DNA from: Trichomonas vaginalis G3
Taxonomy: Eukaryota; Parabasalia; Trichomonadida; Trichomonadidae
Direction of reading: 5' to 3'
Assembly (NCBI RefSeq): GCF_026262505.1
Contig: NC_067208.1
Span: 15,571,962-15,635,961, forward strand
DNA: 64,000 nt
The notes under the pieces were generated by a model, which worked only from the letters and a program-made list of their open reading frames with translations, did no database searches and was not told the DNA's origin. How positions within the stretch are numbered: position 1 is the stretch's first letter; every line of letters begins with the position of its first letter. Below, piece after piece: positions 17,183 to 25,007 of the stretch. Position numbers and translations under genes: made by a program.

Positions 17183-19018
17183 TAGCCTTGTACCGAAAAA
17201 AGTGACGGGCAATGCCGTAAAATAATATTTTATTAAAAAATTTTTGGTGGAGAATTGGAAAATTTTTGTTGGAAAATTGGAAATTTTCCTAATCATTTGG
17301 ACTATAACCTGGCATATTAGGGAGTTTTGTCAACAACTCAGTGCTCGGATCAAGATAGTTTGTAATCCAAAAGTAGAAACGTTCCTTGGTGTCTTGTTCT
17401 GGCTTCCTGCAAAATCTGTGATTTGCAGGATTCTTCTTAATATTGTCAGAAATTGCGCAAATCATGTCCATCGTCGTCAATTCTTCACCATTGATGTTAA
17501 AACGATTTCGATTACGGTAATTTCTTTTCTCTTGCAATTCTTTTTCTGCAGGAGTCAATTCACGAACATACTTATTATGTTTGAGAGCTTCTACAGAACA
17601 AGGGCAAAGACCGCAGGCGGCAGCAGCATTTTGAACCGTTCTTAATGATACTGATTCTTGCCATGCGCTAATAAATGAGTAGATAATGGCGTAGCGCATC
17701 ATTGCAGCATTGCTGTTGAACTCTTGCTTCGGTGCCTTAATGTAATCTCTCAGATAATCCGTGAATTTGGACTTTAATCTTTTGGCAATGCCAACATCAA
17801 AAACTTGTAAAATGTGTGTTGTATGTGCGGGAAGAACAATTAATTTGATGTTGGCACTTGCCAAAAGGAACAATGCCAGAGGATTCTCGCGGCTGGAGTG
17901 TCCATCACACACAATGAAAGCAGGCTTGTCACGTATATCTTCTGGCATTCTCTGGTGTTCAAAGTTAAGCCACTCGATGAAGAAAATGCAATACAATAAG
18001 AATACACTTCTGTTCACCCAGCCTTTTGGCGTAGAAGTAAACCAACAATGTCTTTCGCGCTGGAATACTTTCAGTTCTCTAGGTAGTTCTGCAATACATG
18101 GGAGAACAAAGAGAGGTGGGACAGATTTGCCTGTCATTGAGCATCCGCATAAAGCTGTAATGTGCGGAAAGTTTGGAATTCCTTTGGCGATCATATGCTC
18201 TATCTCCTCAGGTAATGCAACTTTCTTCTTCTTAAATTTGTTTATGAATGTTTCATCGATACTAAAAATCAACTCCTCTGGAGTACTTTCGATTGTTTCA
18301 CGATGTTTATCGTAGAATTCTTCGATAATTCTTGGTTCACACGCCATGTATCTTGATTCTTCAATCTCTTGGCATGCCTTAAGCTTGCAATGCAATTGCT
18401 GTAAAATATGGTTAACATAAGGTCTCGATACATCATCACCACCAAGAGTATTGATAACTTCTTCTGCAAGAGTAGGACAATTAATCTCAAGAAGGAATCT
18501 GTAACCATAATCTCTTCTGAGCTCTTTCAACTTGAACGCCTCGTCAATAATGTCAGCTGCTTCTAGAGCTTCACCTTTGTAAGCAGAATCTTCGATAATT
18601 TCTTTTAAAGTGAGCTGATCACGCTCGCATAGGTATGGATCTGCACCGCCATGATTCCCTTTTTCCCAGTATAGACCTAATGCAGCTCTTTTAAGTGCAG
18701 TAGCAATGAGATTGGATGTTAAAGTTCCGAGATCTGGGTATTCTTCCTCCCATGCAAGCTTAGTTTGACTATATGTCATACCTTCGGCGCGACAATTGAT
18801 GATAAACTTTTGTTGTCTACCAAGAAATTCGACTGTGAGAAATTCCATTTTTAATTTTAAACGAGCACTTGAGCCACGTTTTATCTGACTTCACCAGCCA
18901 AAAAGCCCCTGTACTAAGTGTCATGTTTTTGTTTATTTTAAAGTTTCTGCCATGTAATGGTTTACATTACAAATTTTTTGAATACTTTACATCACCATAA
19001 AATGGCAGTACAAGGCTA
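17183..19018. mobile_element. pogo-like (Tc1/mariner superfamily) DNA transposon
   Basis: The ends TAGCCTTGTAC (17183-17193) and GTACAAGGCTA (19008-19018) are perfect 11-bp inverted repeats that begin and end in TA, fitting the TA target duplication of Tc1/mariner elements. The unit is 1.84 kb and holds one full transposase gene. A second copy of the end (TCGGTACAAGGCT, 19024-19036) lies just outside and matches 13 bases of the left end, so the exact right boundary is uncertain. It looks whole and possibly active. Confidence 0.7.
17289..18848 (-). CDS. DDE_1-type transposase (pogo-like), 519 aa
   Basis: An uninterrupted 519-aa frame. The DDE catalytic core has D198 (FSIDETFIN), D315 (FIVCDGHSS) and D351 (ILQVFDVGIAK), with the hallmark VLPAHTTHILQVFD before the third acid. 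D315 and D351 are 35 residues apart, as in pogo/Tigger-type DD35D enzymes. The first 180 residues look like helix-turn-helix DNA-binding regions (MTYSQTKLAWEEEYP). The ATG follows an A/T-rich leader. It should excise and reinsert the flanking element at TA sites. Confidence 0.8.
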   Translation of the reverse strand: MEFLTVEFLGRQQKFIINCRAEGMTYSQTKLAWEEEYPDLGTLTSNLIATALKRAALGLYWEKGNHGGADPYLCERDQLTLKEIIEDSAYKGEALEAADIIDEAFKLKELRRDYGYRFLLEINCPTLAEEVINTLGGDDVSRPYVNHILQQLHCKLKACQEIEESRYMACEPRIIEEFYDKHRETIESTPEELIFSIDETFINKFKKKKVALPEEIEHMIAKGIPNFPHITALCGCSMTGKSVPPLFVLPCIAELPRELKVFQRERHCWFTSTPKGWVNRSVFLLYCIFFIEWLNFEHQRMPEDIRDKPAFIVCDGHSSRENPLALFLLASANIKLIVLPAHTTHILQVFDVGIAKRLKSKFTDYLRDYIKAPKQEFNSNAAMMRYAIIYSFISAWQESVSLRTVQNAAAACGLCPCSVEALKHNKYVRELTPAEKELQEKRNYRNRNRFNINGEELTTMDMICAISDNIKKNPANHRFCRKPEQDTKERFYFWITNYLDPSTELLTKLPNMPGYSPND

Positions 19019-19050
19019 GTTTATCGGTACAAGGCTCTTGAAATGACTTT

Positions 19051-19163
19051 AAGGAAAATCTGGGTAATTGAATACTTTCAATATTTATGAATATTCTGAA
19101 TAATAATATTTAATAAAGTTTGACATATACCCTATTACAGTATACTACCCAGATTTTCCTTAC
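19051..19163. repeat. Inverted pair of TIR-like sequences
   Basis: AAGGAAAATCTGGGTA at 19051-19066 faces TACCCAGATTTTCCTT at 19146-19161, about 80 bases apart. The left member is a partial copy of the right end of the 1.4 kb element beginning at 19146. This suggests an older neighbouring element whose other half is gone. Confidence 0.55.
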
Positions 19164-20560
19164 TTTTACCACTCCCCATGTAATTTCTGGGGAAAACGAT
19201 AATTCATTTTTTTTATGGATGAATAGATCGTTTTCCTAGAAAGGACCTCATATCTCTGGCTAAAAAGAGTGTCAGATCCTAAATAGGTTATTGATCTAGT
19301 GTACAAATCCAATAAAAAGCCTATTTTTTTGGCTTTTTTGGTGCTCATTTTTTCGAAGATCTACATGAATATGGGGAAACCATCGGATTTTTTTGGTTAA
19401 CCCACATCTTCATGTAGTCTGGACTATCTTTCCTCGAAGGACCTCTTTACGGGTGTAAAAACTCATAAAGTTCTCAAAAGATTCATTCTCGATCTCCATG
19501 CTGAAAGAATTTACAATAAAAAAGAGATCTACGCATCAAACTACAGCCATAAATGAACTGAACCCCTAAAGCTCAGCTCTTAGTTTATCAAAAACGTCGA
19601 AATCCTTCTCATTGCAATCAAATTTTCTCAATAACTCATAAGAAAAATCGAATTTTGATTAAGCCGATGTTATAGGTATCACAAATACTACAAACTTGAG
19701 CAATATCGAAATTGCCAGCAAAAGTTTGAAATTGCATTGCTCATATTTGTTTTGTAAACTAAAAATCTGCTTATATTATTCATTAATTTTTTATATATTA
19801 TTCATATACTTTAATAAAAACAATACTATTTCACCTTAAAAATGAATTTCATAAGTCAATATTATTTTTTTGAAAATGTATCAATTTTCGATTAAGGGTG
19901 CCCTATAACGATAATGTAAACATCACAAAATTAACCTTATTAGAACTCGAATGAATGGATTATCCCGATTCTAGTTCTCAATATAATAGCCTTAAAAGTG
20001 CTTTTCTGAGGGTGGTTTATTGTCTATAGGGCACCCTTAAAACAACATGAGAATAAAATTTACGCAAAATTATTTTAAAAAATGGTTTTAAAAATTTACA
20101 ATTGATGAAGAATAAGATTGCAAGAAGTTTTGAAGTTTAATTTTAAGAAAAAAAATTGGGATATTATTCATGGATCTAAGTAATCTGATATTTGAGTATC
20201 GGCACTATGCATAAAACATATATTTATAGTTTTTTTGGATTTTTATGATTTTAAATATATTCAAATTTGGCAATCCAATAGATTTTTAAAAAATAGGTAA
20301 ATAAAAATAGATTACATATGCAGCAGATTTAGAACATGAAACAAATCTTATAGTGACCCAAAAAAAAATTCATGATCCAAAAAAGAAAAAAATTGGCTAA
20401 ATGGGAATCAAACCTTGGCATAATGAATCATTATGTCGGATGTTTCAACTACACCGGCAGTTCGAAAAATACCCTTGGCGGTTCTATTTAATAGCTACTC
20501 CCAACGATAGGCGGTGTCTCCAGCTTTAGAGGGGTGGTAAAAGTAAGGAAAATCTGGGTA
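19146..20560. mobile_element. TA-flanked 1.4 kb inverted-repeat element, non-autonomous
   Basis: The ends TACCCAGATTTTCCTTACTT... (19146-19175) and its reverse complement (20531-20560) match at 29 of 30 bases, each bounded by TA, as for Tc1/mariner elements. Length is 1415 bp. No transposase was recognised; the one short frame at the left end (19166-19348) begins inside the repeat. It contains an imperfect 60-base hairpin at about 19357-19425 and a nested 149-bp MITE. Probably a deleted or non-autonomous mariner-like copy. Confidence 0.65.
19892..20040. mobile_element. 149-bp MITE nested in the 1.4 kb element
   Basis: TTAAGGGTGCCCTATA at 19892-19907 and TATAGGGCACCCTTAA at 20025-20040 are perfect 16-bp inverted repeats. 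The TTAA at each outer edge could be a TTAA or TA target duplication. The inside is AT-rich and non-coding. Confidence 0.7.
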
Positions 20561-20570
20561 ATATATTATT

Positions 20571-20575
20571 TCATA
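20571..20575 (+). promoter_or_regulatory. TCAYW initiator of the bZIP gene
   Basis: TCATA, with the A seven bases before the ATG at 20580. It fits the T. vaginalis initiator consensus TCAYW, which normally lies 5-20 bases before the start codon. Confidence 0.5.
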
Positions 20576-20579
20576 ATAA

Positions 20580-20981
20580 TTGAATGAATGTTCAAAGTTA
20601 TTTGACTTGATGGAGACAACAGTTTTGATGGATACTCAGAGCGAAATCCCACGTTTTTCTTTTCCTACAATACCAAAATTAGAAGTCCCTAGGCCAAATA
20701 AATTTAGAAACATCATAGATTACACAGATCCAAAAATTCAAAAAATAATCGAATATGATCAATTAGACACGAAAACAAAGAATAGAATCTCAGCAAAGAA
20801 ATGGCGTGATAGTAAAATAAACCATATATTTAATCTTGAAGATGCAAATTACTCAATACGGGCACAGTGCTTAGGTCTTTTAGATCAAATGACATGTTTA
20901 ATAACAGAAAACGAAGTAATAGGAGAAGAAATTGAATTGATTAAGCTTTGTCTAACAAAAATTCAAGAATTCAAAAATTAA
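20580..20981 (+). CDS. Small bZIP transcription factor (133 aa)
   Basis: Residues 65-79 form a basic region: KTKNRISAKKWRDSK fits the bZIP signature (N68, SA71-72, R76) except at the last position. The first zipper residue, L86, is ten residues after R76 as in GCN4. Hydrophobic residues then recur every seven: L86, I93, L100, L107, I114 and I121. The N-terminal 60 residues are Pro-rich and unstructured. It is probably a nuclear DNA-binding dimer. It ends about 40 bases before the Maverick B terminus and appears complete. Host gene. Confidence 0.75.
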   Translation: MNECSKLFDLMETTVLMDTQSEIPRFSFPTIPKLEVPRPNKFRNIIDYTDPKIQKIIEYDQLDTKTKNRISAKKWRDSKINHIFNLEDANYSIRAQCLGLLDQMTCLITENEVIGEEIELIKLCLTKIQEFKN

Positions 20982-21020
20982 TTTTTATTAATAAAATTTA
21001 TCATGAGAGACTAAGGAGAA

Positions 21021-21022
<2 letters not shown>

Positions 21023-21057
<35 letters not shown>

Positions 21058-21096
21058 TATTGGGGCTTCCAGGCACTTCGTGCCCTCTAGCCCCAG
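21023..21096. repeat. Left terminal repeat of copy B
   Basis: 33 A (21023-21055), then GGTATTGGGGCTTCCAGG, the hairpin CACTTCGTG and CCCTCTAGCCCC. It is followed by two copies of GTCACTTTTC (to about 21118). It lacks about 90 subterminal bases present at the right end of copy D. Confidence 0.85.
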
Positions 21097-21145
21097 TCAC
21101 TTTTCTGTCACTTTTCAGGGTAAAAACATTTTTATTGTATATAAA

Positions 21146-21964
21146 ATGAATTTTACAAAACCACCGTTACCCTTCTTTGGAAATAAGAGTAGATGTAAAG
21201 ATATTCTATTGAGAGAACTTAAGAAACTACCGAATGGTCTAACATTTGTAGATTTGTTCGGTGGAAGTTTCTATATATCCCATTTGTGCCATACTGTATT
21301 TCCTGACTCAAAGATTATATGCAATGACTTCGACAACTATATGAACCGTCTCAAACATATACCAGACACAAACAAAATATTGAAAGAGTTAAAAGAAAAG
21401 ATACCTATAGGTAAGATGGAACGTATACCATTAGATAAGAAAAATACTGTCAGAGAGGTTTTGAAAAAAGCAGAGTATATTGACTGGGATAGTATATCTT
21501 CTAGACTATTATATAGTGGTGCTATAAGAGTTCATGACATTGAAACACTTATGTCAAAAGTTTTATATCTTAACTATACAAAGGTTTTCAAAGAGAACAT
21601 AGAAAAATATACTGAGGGTATAGAGTTTGTGAGATGTCGTTGGACAGAGTTGTATGAAAAATATAAAGACAAGGAAAATGTTTTCTTTATAGTGGACCCG
21701 CCGTTCTATAACACATGGGATTTTCAATACCAAGTAGACTGGACTTTGAGAGACTCTTTAGAAACTTTAGACGTTTTACATAACCATCCATGCTTTTACT
21801 TTACATCCGATAAAAGTGGTTTGGAAACCGTTATGAGATGGTTAGAGGACATACATGGCTATGAGTTTATTTACGATAAAATAGAATATGAGAGAGGTCC
21901 TATAAACCGGAAAAAGTGTCATAACAAAGAAATTTTATTGGTAAGTAAATGTGGTTTGAAATAG
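21146..21964 (+). CDS. dam: DNA N6-adenine methyltransferase (Dam, D12 class)
   Basis: A 272-aa protein. PFFGNKSRCKDILLREL near the N-terminus matches the PFxGxK target-region motif. FVDLFGGSFYISHLC is the SAM-binding motif I, KIICNDFDNY the acidic strand, and FFIVDPPFYNTWDF the catalytic DPP[YF] motif at about residue 185. D12-class enzymes methylate adenine, usually in short sites such as GATC. N6-methyladenine is the main methylated base in T. vaginalis DNA. The ATG at 21146 is 11 bases after TTTTTA; the longer upstream frame runs through the poly(A) terminus and is not credible. Looks whole. Confidence 0.9.
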   Translation: MNFTKPPLPFFGNKSRCKDILLRELKKLPNGLTFVDLFGGSFYISHLCHTVFPDSKIICNDFDNYMNRLKHIPDTNKILKELKEKIPIGKMERIPLDKKNTVREVLKKAEYIDWDSISSRLLYSGAIRVHDIETLMSKVLYLNYTKVFKENIEKYTEGIEFVRCRWTELYEKYKDKENVFFIVDPPFYNTWDFQYQVDWTLRDSLETLDVLHNHPCFYFTSDKSGLETVMRWLEDIHGYEFIYDKIEYERGPINRKKCHNKEILLVSKCGLK

Positions 21965-22080
21965 GACTACTTGTTTTAGGTTTTTTCCATTGTGTCATTT
22001 ACTTATTTGACGTGGCAGAAAGATATAGAGAATATGAAGATGAACCAATGCCTGCAAATGTTCAGCATATGTACTCGTAA
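21949..22080 (+). CDS. 43-aa membrane microprotein
   Basis: MWFEIGLLVLGFFHCVIYLF forms one hydrophobic helix, followed by a charged tail (DVAERYREYEDEPMPANVQ). It overlaps the 3' end of the methylase gene by 16 bases. The copy at 50903-51034 keeps the length and all but about two residues, which supports it being real. Function unknown; possibly a virion membrane or lysis-type peptide. Confidence 0.7.
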   Translation: MWFEIGLLVLGFFHCVIYLFDVAERYREYEDEPMPANVQHMYS

Positions 22081-22103
22081 GAGATATTTTTATCTAATAT
22101 TAA

Positions 22104-22466
22104 ATGGACGCACAGAACTTAGCGAATGCACAGCAACCTGGACAACCAAACCCAGAGAATATTCCAAATGAAGTTAGAATACAAACTGCAATGGCAAACT
22201 ATGGTCAAGTGCCAACAGATGTACAAATGCAAACTGCCATGTCAAATGACGCTGCGTTAGGTTTGCCACCATGGTATGCAAATATGAGATGGAAAGAGTT
22301 TTATACAAACCCTGAAGTGGGATATAAACAACTCTATGCAGATGACGCGAACACAGGAGTTGACCCAGAGTATGTTTTCTACCAGAGGAGAAATAGAATG
22401 TATGAGCTCCAGTTAAAGAATGCAATGGAACTCAGAAGGAAACGTAAGAGACTAGGCGGACATTAG
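22104..22466 (+). CDS. Unknown element protein (120 aa)
   Basis: Two near-repeats in the N-terminus (VRIQTAMANYGQVPTD and VQMQTAMSNDAALG), a WYANMRWKEFY core and a basic C-terminus (MELRRKRKRLGGH). The ATG is 11 bases after TTTTTA. Repeated in copy D. No recognised family; a small capsid-associated or DNA-binding protein is possible. Confidence 0.65.
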   Translation: MDAQNLANAQQPGQPNPENIPNEVRIQTAMANYGQVPTDVQMQTAMSNDAALGLPPWYANMRWKEFYTNPEVGYKQLYADDANTGVDPEYVFYQRRNRMYELQLKNAMELRRKRKRLGGH

Positions 22467-22484
22467 ATTTTTACATATAGTAAA

Positions 22485-22727
22485 ATGGGTTTCTTTGGAA
22501 GAATAGGAAACTTCTTTCGAAATGTTGGAAGAGGTATATGGAATGGAATAAAATCTGTCGGAAGAGGAATTTGGAACGGAGTCAAAAATATTGGTAAAAG
22601 AGTAGGTCAGTTTGTTGGTATTATACCTAAAGACCCTGAACCAGAAGAACAAGCTCCTGTTATACAACAGCCTGAACCTGCACCACAGTCAAGTTGGCAA
22701 CCAAATCCAACACCTCAACCGTATTAA
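22485..22727 (+). CDS. Amphipathic Gly-rich protein, candidate membrane-active virion protein
   Basis: 80 aa. MGFFGRIGNFFRNVGRGIWN and a similar second block (IKSVGRGIWNGVKNIGKRVG) form amphipathic basic helices. The rest is Pro/Gln-rich. The N-terminal MG could be myristoylated. The layout recalls the membrane-lytic N-terminus of adenovirus protein VI, but homology is not shown. The ATG is 11 bases after TTTTTA. Conserved in copy D. Confidence 0.6.
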   Translation: MGFFGRIGNFFRNVGRGIWNGIKSVGRGIWNGVKNIGKRVGQFVGIIPKDPEPEEQAPVIQQPEPAPQSSWQPNPTPQPY

Positions 22728-22731
22728 AAAA

Positions 22732-23580
22732 TTATATTTTTACCGTTCGATAGTAGTTGTATATGAAACTAAGTTCTAAGTAAAACGCATGGTATAATGG
22801 AATTATTCTTTTTCTTCCATCTGTAGTAAACCATACTTGAAAGTCTGAAATACTTCCACTTGGTGGTTCGTATAACTTTGTAGGTTTTTCGTAAAAGTCA
22901 TTTGCCAAGCATAAGAAAGAGTTTTGGGCGCCAGAAAATGAAGCATGAACAATAATAGCATCTTGGTCGAAAACATCTTTAAATAAATATGGTTCATCTC
23001 TTGCATATCGACTGTAAATATTTGCTAAAGGAAGTTTGACTTTCTGATTTAACATTCTTTGCAAATAATACCATGACATTGCAGTGAATTCTGTATATAT
23101 TTGTTCGTCTTTCTTTGGATTGTCTTCGTAGATTTGAAATGACACTTGTGAATTTTGTTTGTCATATACAATTCTCACATAAAGTGTGCTCTCGGTATTT
23201 GCATATTCATCAGCATATTTTGCATAACATGAATTTATTTTATCTTCTATATTTTTTAACGCAGTCTGTAGAGAAGATGAAAGGTCAACTTGTATTAGCT
23301 CAATTTCTTCCCACATTTTTCGTTTCCCTTCAGATATATAATCTATATGAAACCTTACAATAAATGGAAAACTTTTATCTTCTACAGACACAAACTTCAT
23401 TCTACGAAAGCCAATAGCTTTTGTGACAGATGGGTCTCTTAGCCATCTTAATGGGTAGTCAAAACGATAGCCTTCATGCTTTACGGTCTCTGTCTCAAAC
23501 TTTTGACCGACATTAGTAAAAAGTTCATCTAATGGTTTAGTTGTAGCAACTCTTGAATTTTCTTTTTCTATTGGAAGCAT
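22732..23580 (-). CDS. Candidate minor capsid (penton-like) protein 2
   Basis: 282 aa, beta-rich. The C-terminus has DFQVWFTTDGRKRIIPLYHA followed by FYLELSFIYNYY. This strand, T-D, loop, hydrophobic, strand pattern closes many single jelly-roll penton or minor capsid proteins of Polintons. It diverges from the fibre gene across 18 bp, which fits a fibre-plus-base pair (inference). A second copy is at 49409-50254. Looks whole here. Confidence 0.5.
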   Translation of the reverse strand: MLPIEKENSRVATTKPLDELFTNVGQKFETETVKHEGYRFDYPLRWLRDPSVTKAIGFRRMKFVSVEDKSFPFIVRFHIDYISEGKRKMWEEIELIQVDLSSSLQTALKNIEDKINSCYAKYADEYANTESTLYVRIVYDKQNSQVSFQIYEDNPKKDEQIYTEFTAMSWYYLQRMLNQKVKLPLANIYSRYARDEPYLFKDVFDQDAIIVHASFSGAQNSFLCLANDFYEKPTKLYEPPSGSISDFQVWFTTDGRKRIIPLYHAFYLELSFIYNYYRTVKI

Positions 23581-23598
23581 ATTTTATCTAGAATAAAA
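23581..23598. promoter_or_regulatory. 18-bp divergent promoter, minor capsid / fibre
   Basis: ATTTTATCTAGAATAAAA lies between opposite ATGs. The spacer at 49391-49408 in copy D is its exact reverse complement, as expected for the opposite orientation. It shares the core TAGAATAAAA with the 18-bp spacer at 11447-11464. Confidence 0.65.
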
Positions 23599-25007
23599 AT
23601 GTCGAAAGATATTGCTTCCATGAGAGAAATACAAACAACCGACAACTCATTATGCAAGCTCTAAATAAGAACACAACAAACTTTTCAAACTATTCTAAGA
23701 TATCTGAGTCATTGAAAGAAGGAAACTTAAAACTGACATTAAACCCAATGACAGATGAGTTTCTATTTCAAGACAAGAAGAACAATACTGTCTGTATAAA
23801 TCCAACAAAAGGAACTTTAAACGAGAAACCTATAAATGAACTTCTTTTGAAAACGGATGTTGACAACAAAGCTGACAAAGAATATGTAGACGATGCAATA
23901 GCAAAAGAAGAAGAAAGAGCTAACAATGCTTATGCAACAAAAGAACATACTCATCCTGAACTAGCAGACAAAACATATGTTGACAATAAAATGTCAAGTG
24001 AAGTGACAAGAGCTGAAAACGAATATTCTAAAAAGACTCATACACATTCTATATCTGAAATAACAGACTTAAACGTTAGCCTTGAAAAGAAAGCAGATAA
24101 GGAATATGTGGCTAGTAAGTTAGAGAAGAAAGCGGATAAGGAATATGTGGATGAAAAAGATAACGAAATGAAAAAAAGGGTTGACTGGTACCATGAATGG
24201 ACATCGGAGACTTTTAAAGTTAAAGCCGATACAGGATGGGTTTCAGGATGTTTAGACCTTAAAGCAGATAAAACTTATGTTAACGATGAGTTAGAGAAGA
24301 AAGCAGACAAGAACCATACACATACAAGTTTTACAACTGTTGCTATAGAAAGTATTGAAGGAACGGTTGAAGAAACTGGTGGGGATGCAATATATTGTAA
24401 ACCTCCTAACTTTCCACAAGGTTTAACATCGGATGACGACATAACGACGATGTTAAACATTAGATGTAAAGATGTTTATGTCATGAAGGATGAACATAAT
24501 ATTAAATTCACTGCTCAAGATTTATATGACAAGAAAGCAGACAAAACAGAGCTTCAAACATTAAAGACAGAAATACTTCAAACATTATATCCTATAGGCT
24601 CTATTTATACGTCAATGAACTCTACCAGACCAGAAGTAGTACTTGGTCTCGGAACTTGGACTCAAATAGTCGACAGGTTTTTGTATTGTGCAAACTCTTC
24701 AAAGGAAACAGGCGGAAGTAAAACGATTTCAGGTGAAAACCTACCTGCACACAGTCACTACGTAGATTTAAGTACATCTCAAGCAGGTTGGCATAAGCAT
24801 AAATTTTGGGATTGGCACGCCTTGAAAAAAGGTAAAGGATATGATGTTAAAGACGACGTTCAGTTTGCTATAAATTGTTACTGGAGTGACACTCAGGGAG
24901 ATGGAAACCATACACATCGCGTTACAGGATATACACAAACAACGGGACAAAGTAAAGACTACATGCCACCTTACATGACAGTTTACGCATGGTATAGAAT
25001 TGCTTAG
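23599..25007 (+). pseudogene. Fibre protein with phage-type tail-collar domain
   Basis: About 470 aa. After a short N-terminal region the shaft repeats KADKEYVD/KADKTYVND units and HTHSISEITDLN units, typical of trimeric phage fibres. The last 125 residues form a tail-collar-like tip: YPIGSIYTSMNSTRPE, LGTWTQIVDRFLY, LPAHSHYVD, GNHTHRVTGY, then YMPPYMTVYAWYRIA. Such tips bind receptors or help trimerise. The stop overlaps the convergent integrase stop by four bases. About one break near the start. Copy D has a different shaft. Confidence 0.75.

Noticed and set aside
17757-18315. 184-codon plus-strand frame opposite the transposase
   Set aside because: Antisense shadow of the DDE transposase, which has clear catalytic motifs.
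19166-19348. 60-codon frame as a gene
   Set aside because: It begins inside the inverted repeat of the 1.4 kb element and has no recognisable domain or start signal.
20392-20462. tRNA-like stretch on the minus strand (GGTTTGATTCCC resembling a B box, CATAA/TTATG arm)
   Set aside because: The acceptor and T stems do not pair, and position 33 is not T. At best a degenerate tRNA-derived piece.
20948-21145. Long upstream extension of the methylase frame
   Set aside because: It runs through the 33-base poly(A) and the terminal repeat. The ATG at 21146 has the element start motif and the usual methylase N-terminus.
23599-25007. Prophage origin of the region because of the tail-collar fibre
   Set aside because: Surrounding genes (RVE integrase, protein-primed PolB, A32-like ATPase, SF3 helicase) and the terminal repeats are those of Mavericks. 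No phage head, terminase or tail genes are present.
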